Assembly: GCF_015070855.1 (NCBI RefSeq)
Contig: NZ_JADDIX010000022.1
Coordinates: 1-64,000 of the forward strand
Direction of reading: 5' to 3'
Length of the DNA: 64,000 bases
Source: Pseudomonas lopnurensis
GTDB taxonomy: Bacteria > Pseudomonadota > Gammaproteobacteria > Pseudomonadales > Pseudomonadaceae
Every line of letters starts with the position of its first letter. Position 1 is the stretch's first letter. The translations under genes were made by a program, and so were the position numbers. Below, piece by piece: positions 46,543 to 57,246 of the stretch. The notes below the pieces were generated by a model, which was given only the letters and a program-made list of their open reading frames with translations, was not told the origin of the DNA and did no database searches.

Positions 46543-49500
46543 ATGCGCTTCAATCTTTCCGCCTGGGCGCTGCACAACCGGCAGATCGTCGTCTACCTGA
46601 TGTTGCTGCTGGCCGTCGTCGGCGCGCTGTCCTACAGCAAGCTCGGGCAGAGCGAGGACCCGCCGTTCACCTTCAAGGCCATGGTCATCCAGACCCAGTG
46701 GCCGGGGGCCACCGCCGAGGAAGTGTCGCGCCAGGTCACCGAGCGCATCGAGAAGAAGCTGATGGAGACTGGCGAGTACGAGCGCATCGTCTCCTTCTCG
46801 CGGCCGGGGGAATCCAATATCACCTTCATGGCGCGCGATTCCATGCGCTCGAAGGAGATTCCCGAGCTCTGGTACCAGCTCCGCAAGAAAATCGGCGACA
46901 TCCGCCACACGCTGCCGCCGGGTGTCCAGGGGCCGTTCTTCAACGACGAATTCGGCACCACCTTCGGCAACATCTACGCACTGACCGGCGAGGGCTTCGA
47001 CTACGCCGTGCTCAAGGACTACGCCGACCGCATCCAGCTGCAGTTGCAGCGGGTGCAGAGCGTCGGCAAGGTCGAACTGATCGGCCTGCAGGACGAGAAG
47101 ATCTGGATCGAGCTGTCCAACGTCAAGCTGGCCACGCTCGGCGTGCCGCTGGAGGCGGTGCGCCAGGCGCTGGAAGCGCAGAACGCGGTGACCGCCGCGG
47201 GCTTCGTCGAGACCGCCAGCGACCGTGTGCAGCTGCGCGTCAGCGGCAGTTTCGAGACGGTCAGGCAGATCCGCGACTTCCCCGTTCGCGTCGCCGGGCG
47301 CACCTTTCGCATCGGCGACGTCGCCGAGGTGCATCGCGGCTTCAACGATCCGCCGGCGCCGCGCATGCGCTTCATGGGCGAACCGGCGCTGGGCCTGGCC
47401 GTGTCGATGAAGAGCGGCGGCGACATCCTGCTGCTCGGCGAAGCGCTGGAGAAGGAATTCGCCCGCCTGCAGCAGGACCTGCCGGCCGGCATGCAGCTGC
47501 GCAAGGTGTCGGACCAGCCGGCGGCGGTGAAGACCAGCGTCGGCGAGTTCGTCCGGGTGCTGGTCGAGGCGCTGGCGATCGTGTTGCTGGTGAGCTTCTT
47601 CTCGCTCGGCGTGCGCACCGGGCTGGTGGTGGCGCTGTCGATTCCGCTGGTGCTGGCGATGACCTTCGCTGCGATGAACTACCTGGACATCGGCCTGCAC
47701 AAGATTTCCCTCGGCGCGCTGGTGCTGGCGCTGGGACTGATGGTGGACGACGCGATCATCGCCGTGGAGATGATGGCGATCAAGATGGAGCAGGGCTACG
47801 ACCGGCTCAAGGCCGCCAGTTTCGCCTGGACCAGCACCGCCTTCCCGATGCTCACCGGCACCCTGATCACCGCCGCCGGCTTCCTGCCGATCGCCACCGC
47901 CCAATCCAGCACCGGCGAGTACACCCGTTCAATCTTCCAGGTCGTGGCCATCTCGCTGATCGCCTCCTGGATCGCCGCGGTAACCTTCGTGCCGTTGCTG
48001 GGCGAGAAGCTGCTGCCGGACCTGGCCAGGCGCGCCGCGCAGAAGCACGGTGGCGGCAGCGACGGCCACGATCCGTATTCCACCGCGTTCTACCAGCGCG
48101 TGCGCCGTGTGGTGACGTTCTGCGTGCGCCGACGCAAGACCGTCATCGTGCTGACCCTGGCGGCGTTCGTCGCGGCGGTGATGCTGTTCCGCCTGGTGCC
48201 GCAGCAGTTCTTCCCGGCTTCCGGCCGGCTGGAGCTGATGGTGGACCTCAAGCTGGCCGAGGGCGCTTCGCTGAAGGCCACCGAAGCCGAGGTGCGGCGC
48301 CTGGAAGAGATGCTCGAGGAGCGCGCCGGCATCGCCAACTACGTCGCCTACGTCGGTACCGGCTCGCCGCGTTTCTACCTGCCGCTGGATCAGCAACTGC
48401 CCGCCACCAGCTTCGCCCAGTTCGTCGTGCTGGCCGACAGCATCGAGGCGCGCGACCAATTGCGCGCCTGGCTGATCGAGCGCCTGCGCGACGACTTCAC
48501 CAGCCTGCGTGGCCGCGTGACCCGCCTGGAGAACGGCCCGCCGGTGGGCTACCCGGTGCAGTTCCGGGTCACCGGCGAGCATATCGACGTGGTGCGCGGG
48601 CTGGCCCGCCAGGTGGCTGCCCGGGTGCGCGAGAACCCGCACGTGGCCAACGTGCACCTGGACTGGCAGGAGCCGAGCAAGGTGGTCTGGCTCGACGTCG
48701 ACCAGGACCGCGCGCGGGCGCTGGGGGTGAGCACGGCCGAGCTGTCGGGTTTCCTGCGGCGCACGTTCACCGGCAGCAGCGTCAGCCAGTTCCGCGAGGA
48801 CAACGAGCTGATCGAGATTCTCCTGCGCGGTACCGAGCGCGAGCGTCTGGAACTGTCGATGCTGCCGAGCCTGGCGATCCCCACCGAAAGCGGGCGCAGT
48901 GTGCCGTTGTCGCAGGTGGCGACGCTCGAGTACGGCTTCGAGGAAGGCGTGATCTGGCACCGCAACCGCCTGCCGACGGTGACCGTGCGTGCGGATGTCT
49001 ACGGCGACCAGCAACCGGCGTCGCTGGTCCGGCAGATCGAGCCGAGCCTGGACGATATCCGTGCGCAACTGCCCGGCGGCTACCTGCTGGAAGTCGGCGG
49101 CACCGTCGAGGATTCCGAGCGCGGGCAGCGCTCGGTGAACGCCGGGCTGCCGCTGTTCGTCATCGTGGTGATGACGCTGCTGATGGTGCAGCTCAAGAGC
49201 TTCTCGCGCTCGGCCATGGTGTTCCTCACCGCGCCGCTGGGCATCATCGGCGTCACGCTGTTCCTGCTGATGTTCGGCCAGCCCTTCGGTTTCGTCGCCA
49301 TGCTCGGCACCATCGCGCTGTCGGGAATGATCATGCGCAACTCGGTGATCCTGGTCGACCAGATCGAACAGGACATCGGCGCCGGCCATGCGCGCTTCAC
49401 GGCGATCGTCGACGCCACCGTGCGGCGCTTCCGGCCCATCGTGCTCACCGCGCTGGCCTCGGTGCTGGCGATGATCCCGCTGTCGCGCAGCATCTTCTTC

Positions 49501-49611
49501 GGACCGATGGCGGTGGCGATCATGGGCGGCCTGATCGTCGCCACGGCGTTGACCCTGCTGTTCCTGCCGGCGCTCTATGCCGCCTGGTTCAGGGTCCGGG
49601 AAGGGGAGTGA
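46543..49611 (+). CDS. mexK: RND efflux pump inner-membrane transporter MexK
   Basis: A 1022-residue RND transporter with 12 predicted helices and two large periplasmic loops. The proton-relay aspartates D402-D403 (GLMVDDAIIAVEMM) are present. In P. aeruginosa MexJK exports triclosan and, with different outer-membrane channels, other drugs. Start is 5 bp after mexJ; no outer-membrane channel gene is adjacent, matching the known mexJK arrangement. Confidence 0.95.
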   Translation: MRFNLSAWALHNRQIVVYLMLLLAVVGALSYSKLGQSEDPPFTFKAMVIQTQWPGATAEEVSRQVTERIEKKLMETGEYERIVSFSRPGESNITFMARDSMRSKEIPELWYQLRKKIGDIRHTLPPGVQGPFFNDEFGTTFGNIYALTGEGFDYAVLKDYADRIQLQLQRVQSVGKVELIGLQDEKIWIELSNVKLATLGVPLEAVRQALEAQNAVTAAGFVETASDRVQLRVSGSFETVRQIRDFPVRVAGRTFRIGDVAEVHRGFNDPPAPRMRFMGEPALGLAVSMKSGGDILLLGEALEKEFARLQQDLPAGMQLRKVSDQPAAVKTSVGEFVRVLVEALAIVLLVSFFSLGVRTGLVVALSIPLVLAMTFAAMNYLDIGLHKISLGALVLALGLMVDDAIIAVEMMAIKMEQGYDRLKAASFAWTSTAFPMLTGTLITAAGFLPIATAQSSTGEYTRSIFQVVAISLIASWIAAVTFVPLLGEKLLPDLARRAAQKHGGGSDGHDPYSTAFYQRVRRVVTFCVRRRKTVIVLTLAAFVAAVMLFRLVPQQFFPASGRLELMVDLKLAEGASLKATEAEVRRLEEMLEERAGIANYVAYVGTGSPRFYLPLDQQLPATSFAQFVVLADSIEARDQLRAWLIERLRDDFTSLRGRVTRLENGPPVGYPVQFRVTGEHIDVVRGLARQVAARVRENPHVANVHLDWQEPSKVVWLDVDQDRARALGVSTAELSGFLRRTFTGSSVSQFREDNELIEILLRGTERERLELSMLPSLAIPTESGRSVPLSQVATLEYGFEEGVIWHRNRLPTVTVRADVYGDQQPASLVRQIEPSLDDIRAQLPGGYLLEVGGTVEDSERGQRSVNAGLPLFVIVVMTLLMVQLKSFSRSAMVFLTAPLGIIGVTLFLLMFGQPFGFVAMLGTIALSGMIMRNSVILVDQIEQDIGAGHARFTAIVDATVRRFRPIVLTALASVLAMIPLSRSIFFGPMAVAIMGGLIVATALTLLFLPALYAAWFRVREGE

Positions 49612-49679
49612 GGCGATGCCCGCGCCGGGCATTGCCGCCATGGCCGGCTGGGCGTGATCCGGCCGTCGACCGGAACCGC

Positions 49680-50237
49680 TCAGACGCCGGCGGCTTCGAG
49701 CAGTACTTCGGCGGCCGCCCTGGCTTCCAGCGCCTGCTCACCGGGGCCATCGATGTGCGCCATGCTCAGCGCGCCTTCGACCAGATACTGCAGCTGCCGC
49801 GCCAGCCGTTGCGGGTGCGGGGCTTCCAGGCGCTCCAGTAGCTCGCACAGGTAATCCCGCAGCTCGGCCTTGTAGGCGGCCGAGCGGCGATGGATCGGAT
49901 GATCGTGCGCGTGGTATTCGGCCGCCGCGTTGATGAACAGGCAGCCGCAGAACGTCCCGCCGCCGATCATGCCGTGCAAGCCGTCGAACATGCCCAGCAG
50001 CGCCTCGCGCGGCGGCAGCCTGGCCGCGCGCTGGTGCAGGCGTTCGAGCATCGCCCGCTGGCGCGCCTCCAGCACGGCGAGGATCAGCTCGTCCTTGGAC
50101 TTGAAATGCTTGTACAGCGTCATTTTGGCCACGCCGGACTCGCTCAGGATCCGATCGATGCCCGTCGCGTGGTAACCCTCGCGGTAGAACAGCTGCTCGG
50201 CGGTGTCGATCAGCTGGTCGCGTTTGCTCGATGCCAT
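49680..50237 (-). CDS. TetR-family regulator (NemR/AcuR-like), divergent from MBL-fold gene
   Basis: A 185-residue TetR regulator with an N-terminal HTH (DTAEQLFYREGYHATGIDRILSESGVAKMTLYKHFKSKDELI) and a C-terminal region with GGGTFCGCLFINAAAEY, the cysteine segment typical of NemR/AcuR-type electrophile or acrylate sensors. It diverges from the leader ORF and metallo-beta-lactamase-fold gene and probably controls them and itself through the palindrome at 50324-50337. Confidence 0.85.
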   Translation of the reverse strand: MASSKRDQLIDTAEQLFYREGYHATGIDRILSESGVAKMTLYKHFKSKDELILAVLEARQRAMLERLHQRAARLPPREALLGMFDGLHGMIGGGTFCGCLFINAAAEYHAHDHPIHRRSAAYKAELRDYLCELLERLEAPHPQRLARQLQYLVEGALSMAHIDGPGEQALEARAAAEVLLEAAGV

Positions 50238-50323
50238 AGATACCTCCTCGGGGCGGCCATTATGCGGGAGCGATCCGGTCCCTCCAACCGGCGGTCCCCT
50301 GGGTCTGTTCGTGCTTGAAGTGT

Positions 50324-50337
50324 ACAGACAGGTCTGT
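50324..50337. promoter_or_regulatory. TetR-family operator
   Basis: ACAGAC-ag-GTCTGT, a perfect inverted repeat within TGTACAGACAGGTCTGTCTATTA. The form (AGACAG/GTCTGTCTA) is that of NemR-type boxes. It lies between the divergent TetR gene and the MBL-fold gene and adjoins a likely -10. Confidence 0.7.
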
Positions 50338-50380
50338 CTATTATCCAGGCATGCGCTCAGTAACCCACGAGGATGATGCG

Positions 50381-50455
50381 ATGAAACCGTATGCCCCGAC
50401 GCTATCCGCCGATTGCCCGTGCCGTCGTCTCTTCGGCCCGACAGAAGGAGGGTGA
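50381..50455 (+). CDS. Possible 24-residue leader ORF before the MBL-fold gene
   Basis: ATG 50381 to TGA 50455 encodes MKPYAPTLSADCPCRRLFGPTEGG and ends 3 bp before the next ATG (TGAGCCATG). GAGG lies 8 bases upstream of its start. It holds a CPC pair, notable beside a cysteine-bearing TetR sensor. Its start is as likely to be a chance ORF or remnant as a real leader. Confidence 0.3.
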   Translation: MKPYAPTLSADCPCRRLFGPTEGG

Positions 50456-50458
50456 GCC

Positions 50459-51208
50459 ATGAAGTTGCTCGGAATCTTCACCTGGCTGTTGCTCGGGTTC
50501 GCCGGCAGCGCAGTGGCGGCCGACGAACCGCGTTTCAGCCTGGTCAGGACGGCGCAGACCCTGACGCAGGGCGACTTCGCCTGGCGCAACGGTGGCTGGC
50601 AACAACCGCCGCCGATCGACCATATCGCCGTGCTGGTCGAGCATCGGGGCAGCCGGCTGTTGTTCGGCACCGGCCTGGGTCGGCAGATCGATGCGCAACT
50701 GGACGCCGAGGTCCCCTGGCGGATCAAGCGCTACGGACCGGTGCACGCGGTGCGCGACCAGTTGCAGCGCGACGGCTTGCACATCGACCGCATCCTGCTC
50801 GGCTGTGCGCGCTGGGAGCATGCCTCGGGCCTGGCCGATTTTCCGGATGTGCCGGTATTCGCCAGTGCCGAGAGCCGTCGCTACATCCGCGGCGCCACGC
50901 CGCCGGCAGTGCTGCCCAGCCAGTTCCAGCATGCGGTGAACTGGCAGCCGCTGCAGTTCATGGCGAAGCCTTACCTGGGTTACGCCGAGAGTCTCGATTT
51001 GTTCGGCGATGGCCGGCTGGTCCTGGTGCCCTTGGCCGGGCACGGCGCGGTCGGCCTGTTCCTGACGCTCGGCGATGGCCGTCGCTTCTTCTTTCGCGGC
51101 GATACGCTCGGGCATCCGGCGACCCCGCATGAGCAGGCGGGTGTCGTGCCGTCGAGCGATGCCCGCATGCAGGCGTCGCTCGGTGTCTATCCGGCCTGGG
51201 TGCAGTAA
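50459..51208 (+). CDS. Metallo-beta-lactamase-fold protein with degenerate metal site
   Basis: A 249-residue secreted protein (signal peptide ending AGSAVAA) with the metallo-beta-lactamase fold: VLVEHRGSRLLFGTGLG, ILLGCARWEHASGLADFPDVPVFAS, LAGHGAVGLFLTL and FFRGDT. The metal motif HxHxDH reads CARWEH here, so three of four first-motif ligands are lost while the later His and Asp remain. It may not be a conventional zinc hydrolase; expect a divergent or non-catalytic role. An AAGGAGGG site precedes ATG 50459. Confidence 0.75.
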   Translation: MKLLGIFTWLLLGFAGSAVAADEPRFSLVRTAQTLTQGDFAWRNGGWQQPPPIDHIAVLVEHRGSRLLFGTGLGRQIDAQLDAEVPWRIKRYGPVHAVRDQLQRDGLHIDRILLGCARWEHASGLADFPDVPVFASAESRRYIRGATPPAVLPSQFQHAVNWQPLQFMAKPYLGYAESLDLFGDGRLVLVPLAGHGAVGLFLTLGDGRRFFFRGDTLGHPATPHEQAGVVPSSDARMQASLGVYPAWVQ

Positions 51209-51260
51209 TCGGCGGAAGGCATCGGCGATGCATCCCACGCGGGCAGGAGGCCGGCGTTCG

Positions 51261-51626
51261 TCAGCGCTCCAGCCAGGCGATGGCGTCGGCTTCCTGATGC
51301 AGATCGAAGGCCTTGACCGCCAGGCCGGGGATGAGCACACCCTCCATCTCGCTGGCCTTGCGCAGCCAGTCCTTGCCGCTGACCACCGCACAGCGGTCGA
51401 AGCGGCGCAGGAAGCGGAACAGTTGCGGCAGGCGCGACAGCTCCACGCCCACCGCGCCGAGAGTGGGCAGGTCGAATTCGCCGATGCGATAGAGCATGCG
51501 GCCATGCTCGATGCCTTCTGACTTGAACAGCAGGTCGTCCAGCGCGGCGCGCATGGCGTCGCTGTCGAGCTTGCCGGAGAAATCGATGTCGATGCGGTTT
51601 TCGCCTCTTCGCGCTACCTGGAACAT
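51261..51626 (-). CDS. STAS/SpoIIAA-like domain protein
   Basis: A 121-residue protein of the STAS/SEC14 (SpoIIAA-like) type: MFQVARRGENRIDIDFSGKLDSDAMRAALDDLL, strand-helix pattern, and VVSGKDWLRKASEME. No transmembrane helix or signal. AAGGAG lies 7 bases upstream of ATG 51626, which is preferred over the upstream in-frame ATG. Function unknown; related proteins bind ligands or partners in stress responses. Confidence 0.8.
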   Translation of the reverse strand: MFQVARRGENRIDIDFSGKLDSDAMRAALDDLLFKSEGIEHGRMLYRIGEFDLPTLGAVGVELSRLPQLFRFLRRFDRCAVVSGKDWLRKASEMEGVLIPGLAVKAFDLHQEADAIAWLER

Positions 51627-51696
51627 GACGCTCTCCTTCAGGGATTCCATTCAAGGATAGGCGTGATGCGGCCAAGCGCGAATGCGCAGCGCAGGC

Positions 51697-51720
51697 ATCC
51701 CCGCGCGGTTGCGCGGGGAT
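51697..51720. terminator. Perfect hairpin downstream of ppiC
   Basis: ATCCCCGCGC-ggtt-GCGCGGGGAT, a 10-bp perfect stem 11 bp from the ppiC stop. No clear T run follows on the minus strand, so intrinsic termination is uncertain. Confidence 0.5.
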
Positions 51721-51730
51721 GAGGGGGCGG

Positions 51731-52012
51731 TCAGTCTTCGCGGCTGGTGACTTCCAGCAGGTGGTAGCCGAACTGGGTCTTCACCGGGCCCTGCACGACA
51801 TTGATCGGCGCGCTGAACACCACGGTGTCGAATTCCCTGACCATCTGGCCGGGGCCGAAGGAGCCGAGGTTGCCGCCGTCGCGGCTGGACGGGCAGCTGG
51901 AATTTTCCTTGGCGACCTGGGCGAAGTCGGCACCACCTTCGATGGCGGCTTTCAGTTCGTTGCACTTGGCTTCGGTGGAAACCAGGATGTGGCGGGCAGT
52001 GGCTCGAGCCAT
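51731..52012 (-). CDS. ppiC: Parvulin-type peptidyl-prolyl isomerase (PpiC)
   Basis: A 93-residue single-domain rotamase: ARHILVSTEAKCNELKAAIEGGADFAQVAKENSSCPSS, GGNLGSFGPGQMVREFD and TQFGYHLLEVTSRED. It is a cytoplasmic parvulin that speeds cis-trans prolyl isomerisation. Length and sequence match E. coli PpiC. Confidence 0.96.
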   Translation of the reverse strand: MARATARHILVSTEAKCNELKAAIEGGADFAQVAKENSSCPSSRDGGNLGSFGPGQMVREFDTVVFSAPINVVQGPVKTQFGYHLLEVTSRED

Positions 52013-52234
52013 GGGAATGCTCCTGTATGAGAAGACGCGAGCCTACCGTAAAAGCGGGGTAGGGAATACTTCGCGTTGTGCGCACCGTTGGGCTTGGCGA
52101 GCTCAACCCGCCTACGAACTGGATGAGTGGGTTAAAGCACGCTCCCGGATCGCCGATAAAGCCTGGGCAAGCACCATGCGCCTGCCTCACAAGGGCGGCG
52201 ACATGGCCCGCTATCTCACCCATAAGGCATCTTC

Positions 52235-53830
52235 ATGACGGCATCACTGGCATACGGCATTCAGCTCATCCTGCGTGGCCTCGGTCTGCGAACCATCAAC
52301 CTGCAGTTCTTCTTCTCCTACAGCCTGATCTTTCTCTGCGCGGCCATCACCGCCGGCGTGCTGTTCTTCTCGAACAAGGACGCCGGGCAGATCGACATGG
52401 CCGGTGCGCAGCGCATGCTCAGCCAGAAGATGATGAAGGAGGCGCTGCTGGGCGCGCAGGGCATGGTGCCGGCCAGCGCCGTCGAGGCGACCATCGCCAG
52501 TTTCGAGCGCTCCCATCGCCTGCTGATCCAGGGGGACCGGGCAAAGGGCGTGGCGCCGGCCGAGCTGGCCAGCGCGCAGCAGTCTCTGCGCCGCGTCGAC
52601 CAGATCTGGCAGCGTTACCGTCCGGCGATCCTCGCCCTGGCCGGTGGCGACACCAGCGTCCTGCAGGGCGCCGCGGCGGATGCCGATGCCCTGCTGTCGG
52701 CCAGCAACGAGGTGGTCGGTCTGCTTTCCGCCGAGGCCAACCGCGCCAGCGCGCAACAGCTGTGGGTGGCGCTGGGCTCGACGATCGCCATCCTGCTGCT
52801 GGTGATCCTCGGCCGCGTCGCCGGCATGAACTGGCTGATGCTGCAGATCGACGAACTGCGCGGCCGTCTGGAAAGGGTCAGCCAGGGCGATTTTTCCCAG
52901 CCGCTCGCCGTGCGCCATGCCGACGACGAGATGGGCATGATCACCACCGCCTACAACCGTCTGCTCGACCAGGTCGGCGAGATGATCCGCGGGGTGCGCC
53001 AGGCTGCCGATACGGCCGATGCCCAGTGCGTGCGCATGGCCAGCCTGGCGGGCGACAGCGCGCGCAACGTCGAGGGCCAGCAGGCGGAAATCGATCAGGT
53101 CGCCACGGCGATGAACGAGATGCTCGCGACCTCCCAGGAAGTGGCCCGCAGTACCGTCGAGGCGGCCAGTGCCGCGGATCTCGCCGAACAGCAAACCAGC
53201 ACCGGCAGCGAGGTGATGAGCGGCTCGGTGCATGCCATCCGCTCGCTGTCGGGGCACGTGGACGGGCTGGCAGGCGTCATGCAGCAACTGGTGCAGGACA
53301 GCCAGGAAATCGGCAAGGTGCTGGAGGTGATCAGCGGCATCGCCGAGCAGACCAACCTGCTGGCGCTCAACGCGGCGATCGAGGCGGCGCGGGCCGGCGA
53401 GCAGGGCCGTGGTTTCGCCGTGGTCGCCGACGAGGTGCGCAACCTGGCCGGGCGCACCCAGAGTTCGGCCAAGGAAGTCGGTGTGCTCATCGAGCGCCTG
53501 CAGAGCCAGGCCATGCGGGCCGGCGAGGCGATGGACGCATCGCGGCAGAGCAGTACGGCGACCCTCGAGCGGATCGAAGCCGCGCAGCAGGCGCTGGCGA
53601 AGATCGTCGGCGCGGTGCAGACCATTCGCGGGATGACCAACCAGATCGCCACGGCGGCCGAAGAACAGTCCCAGGTGGCCGAGGACATGAACTGCTCACT
53701 GACGCGCATCGCCACCGTTGCCGACCAGGCGGCCGTGGTCAGCCAGGACACCGCCAGCTCCGGCCAGAGCATCATGCAGAGCATGAACGGGCTGAAGACC
53801 CTGACCGGCCGTTTCCGCCTGCAGGCCTGA
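52235..53830 (+). CDS. Methyl-accepting chemotaxis protein with PilJ-type sensor domain
   Basis: A 531-residue chemoreceptor: transmembrane helix (about 25-45), a small periplasmic domain with the P-box-like motif [20 protein letters not shown], a second helix (about 178-200), HAMP and a cytoplasmic signalling domain with [20 protein letters not shown] (about 372-391) that binds CheA/CheW. The sensor is PilJ-type, the domain that binds nitrate in P. aeruginosa McpN, so nitrate or a related anion is the prime ligand candidate. No che genes are nearby. Confidence 0.85.
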   Translation: MTASLAYGIQLILRGLGLRTINLQFFFSYSLIFLCAAITAGVLFFSNKDAGQIDMAGAQRMLSQKMMKEALLGAQGMVPASAVEATIASFERSHRLLIQGDRAKGVAPAELASAQQSLRRVDQIWQRYRPAILALAGGDTSVLQGAAADADALLSASNEVVGLLSAEANRASAQQLWVALGSTIAILLLVILGRVAGMNWLMLQIDELRGRLERVSQGDFSQPLAVRHADDEMGMITTAYNRLLDQVGEMIRGVRQAADTADAQCVRMASLAGDSARNVEGQQAEIDQVATAMNEMLATSQEVARSTVEAASAADLAEQQTSTGSEVMSGSVHAIRSLSGHVDGLAGVMQQLVQDSQEIGKVLEVISGIAEQTNLLALNAAIEAARAGEQGRGFAVVADEVRNLAGRTQSSAKEVGVLIERLQSQAMRAGEAMDASRQSSTATLERIEAAQQALAKIVGAVQTIRGMTNQIATAAEEQSQVAEDMNCSLTRIATVADQAAVVSQDTASSGQSIMQSMNGLKTLTGRFRLQA

Positions 53831-53848
53831 CTGGAAGCCGGAGCCGGA

Positions 53849-53876
53849 AGCTTGAAGCTTGAGGCTTGAGGCTTGA
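53849..53876. repeat. Four tandem heptamers RGCTTGA
   Basis: AGCTTGA-AGCTTGA-GGCTTGA-GGCTTGA, directly between the chemoreceptor and the glpK stop codon. Related heptads occur at 13681-13708 and 63692-63712. Confidence 0.7.
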
Positions 53877-53879
53877 AAG

Positions 53880-55388
<1,509 letters not shown>

Positions 55389-55455
55389 GGTGGCCTTCCT
55401 CGATGAGCCATGTGGTTTCAGATCGGCGGATTCGGCGGCAAGTTCATCCCGAGCC

Positions 55456-56238
55456 TCAGTGCCGCTTGTGCCACAGCATCCAGCCCAGGCGCAGGTCGTC
55501 CCACATCGGCACGAGGGCGAGCACCAGCAGCAGCGCCGCCAGCGGCACGGTGGAGAGAAACCCGAAATGCTTGAAGCCCAGGGCGCCGCTGATGCCGCCG
55601 ACGAAGAAGCTGCAGACCAGCAGGGCGTTGATGCGCAGGCGTTCGCGGTCGGCGCGCACCTGCGGGTGGCCCGTGCGGGGCTGGCGGTTGAGGTAGAACA
55701 GCTTGCCCAGTTCGATGCCGATATCGGTGACCATGCCGGTGATGTGCGTGGTGCGTACTTCGGCGTTGGAAAGCTTGGTGATGATCGCGTTCTGCAAGCC
55801 CATGATGAAGCACAGCAGCATCACCGTCAGCGGCACGAAGAAGCCCGGTACGTCCATCAGCTTCGCCCCCAGCACGCCGAAGAACAGCAGCAAAGCCGCT
55901 TCCAGCGCCAGCGGCAGTGCGTACTGGCTGTGCAGGCGACGGCGTCGCGAGAAGTTGATCATGATGGTCGAGCACATCGCGCCGAGGATGAAGGAAAGCA
56001 GCGCGCCGAGCCCGCCCAGGGCCAGGTCGGTCGCGCCGAGTGCCAGGTTGTCCGCCATCGAGGAGACGATGCCGGTCATGTGCGAGGTGTATTGCTGCAC
56101 GGCGAGGAAGCCGCCGGCGTTGGCCGCGCCGGCGACGAAGGCCAGGCACAGGCCGAGCTGGCGATTGCTGTGCTTCGAGCGGCGCCGGTCGGTCAGGCGG
56201 CGCGCGTAGTTGATGGGCATGGGGGCCGGGGACTCCAT
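55456..56238 (-). CDS. DUF1275 (YoaK-family) membrane protein
   Basis: A 260-residue protein with six predicted helices and the DUF1275 pattern: [67 protein letters not shown]. Transport-like in form but without assigned substrate. It lies upstream of glpK on the same strand with a 67-bp gap. Confidence 0.9.
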   Translation of the reverse strand: MESPAPMPINYARRLTDRRRSKHSNRQLGLCLAFVAGAANAGGFLAVQQYTSHMTGIVSSMADNLALGATDLALGGLGALLSFILGAMCSTIMINFSRRRRLHSQYALPLALEAALLLFFGVLGAKLMDVPGFFVPLTVMLLCFIMGLQNAIITKLSNAEVRTTHITGMVTDIGIELGKLFYLNRQPRTGHPQVRADRERLRINALLVCSFFVGGISGALGFKHFGFLSTVPLAALLLVLALVPMWDDLRLGWMLWHKRH

Positions 56239-56373
56239 CCGTCCGCTGATGCAGGCTGCGGATTATACGGCGTCATCGGGGGTGTGCCGGTTTCAGCGCA
56301 TGAAAACGAGCGAATCCGGGATCGTCCAGCTCGGCTGTGCCGCCGCAGCGGCTGCCGGCGCTGGCCCGCACCC

Positions 56374-56970
56374 TCAGCGCGGGATGATCCGCACCCGCCC
56401 CGCCGTGTTGTCGCGCCGGCCGGCCTTGGCGTTCTCGGCCCGGCCCGGAACCGAGCCGCAATCCTGGCCGCGGTCGGGCGTTGCGGTGCCGTCCAGTTCG
56501 CGCTCGTCGACGCTGATGGAGGCGGCGTCCGGATAGCCGGTGGTCAGTGTCTCGCTGCTGGCGGTCACCGGGACCGCGTCGTCGTCGCCCCAGTGGGCGC
56601 TGCGTTCGTCGATATCGATGGCGCCGTTGCGCTCCATCAACTGCTCGACGCTGCTCACCAGGGCCTCGTCCGCCAGGCTGACGGTCACCAGGGTCGAGCC
56701 GCGGCGGGCGGCTTGCGGATAACGGCCGGCGTGCGCCGGCGCGTCGTCGCCGAAGACCTTGCGGAAGAAGCTGCCGATCTTGTCGGCCACCGTGGCGTCC
56801 TCGCCCGGTTCCTCGCCGATCACTTCCACGCGGCTGCTGTCGATCTCGGCCGGGTTCATCGACGCGGACAGCTGGATGTCCGCGTCTGGAATCCCTTGTT
56901 GCACCAACTCGGCCTTGACCTGCCGGGCTTGTTCGTAACGGTCGAATGCGGCGATCAGGATCTGTTTCAT
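56374..56970 (-). CDS. Conserved hypothetical protein with YsnF/GsiB-like N-terminus
   Basis: A 198-residue acidic soluble protein. The N-terminus (MKQILIAAFDRYEQARQVKAELVQQGIPDADIQLS) resembles the ~70-residue fold of general-stress YsnF-like proteins that begin with an alternate strand-helix; the remainder is charged and low in complexity (ERNGAIDIDERSAHWGDDD, DGTATPDRG). AAGGTGGA precedes ATG 56970. Function unknown. Confidence 0.65.
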   Translation of the reverse strand: MKQILIAAFDRYEQARQVKAELVQQGIPDADIQLSASMNPAEIDSSRVEVIGEEPGEDATVADKIGSFFRKVFGDDAPAHAGRYPQAARRGSTLVTVSLADEALVSSVEQLMERNGAIDIDERSAHWGDDDAVPVTASSETLTTGYPDAASISVDERELDGTATPDRGQDCGSVPGRAENAKAGRRDNTAGRVRIIPR

Positions 56971-57246
56971 GGTCCACCTTTCGTGTCGTGTCCTGGGATC
57001 TAATGATTGGGCGCGAAGCGGCGCCGGATGGTTCAACCATTCGTCCTCCTGTGGCCTTTTCACGGGAGGGGCTTCGGCGCTGCGCGCCTCAACCGCAACC
57101 TACGGCCATGCACGGTTGGCGGGGGCCGTGTAGCGAGACCCAACGAGTGGCGCGCCTCACACCTTGTTGCCGTTTTCACCACCGACGCGCTGCGCGTGCT
57201 CTATAACCAGATACCTGTGCTGGATGAATCGAAAGGAGCCAAGACG

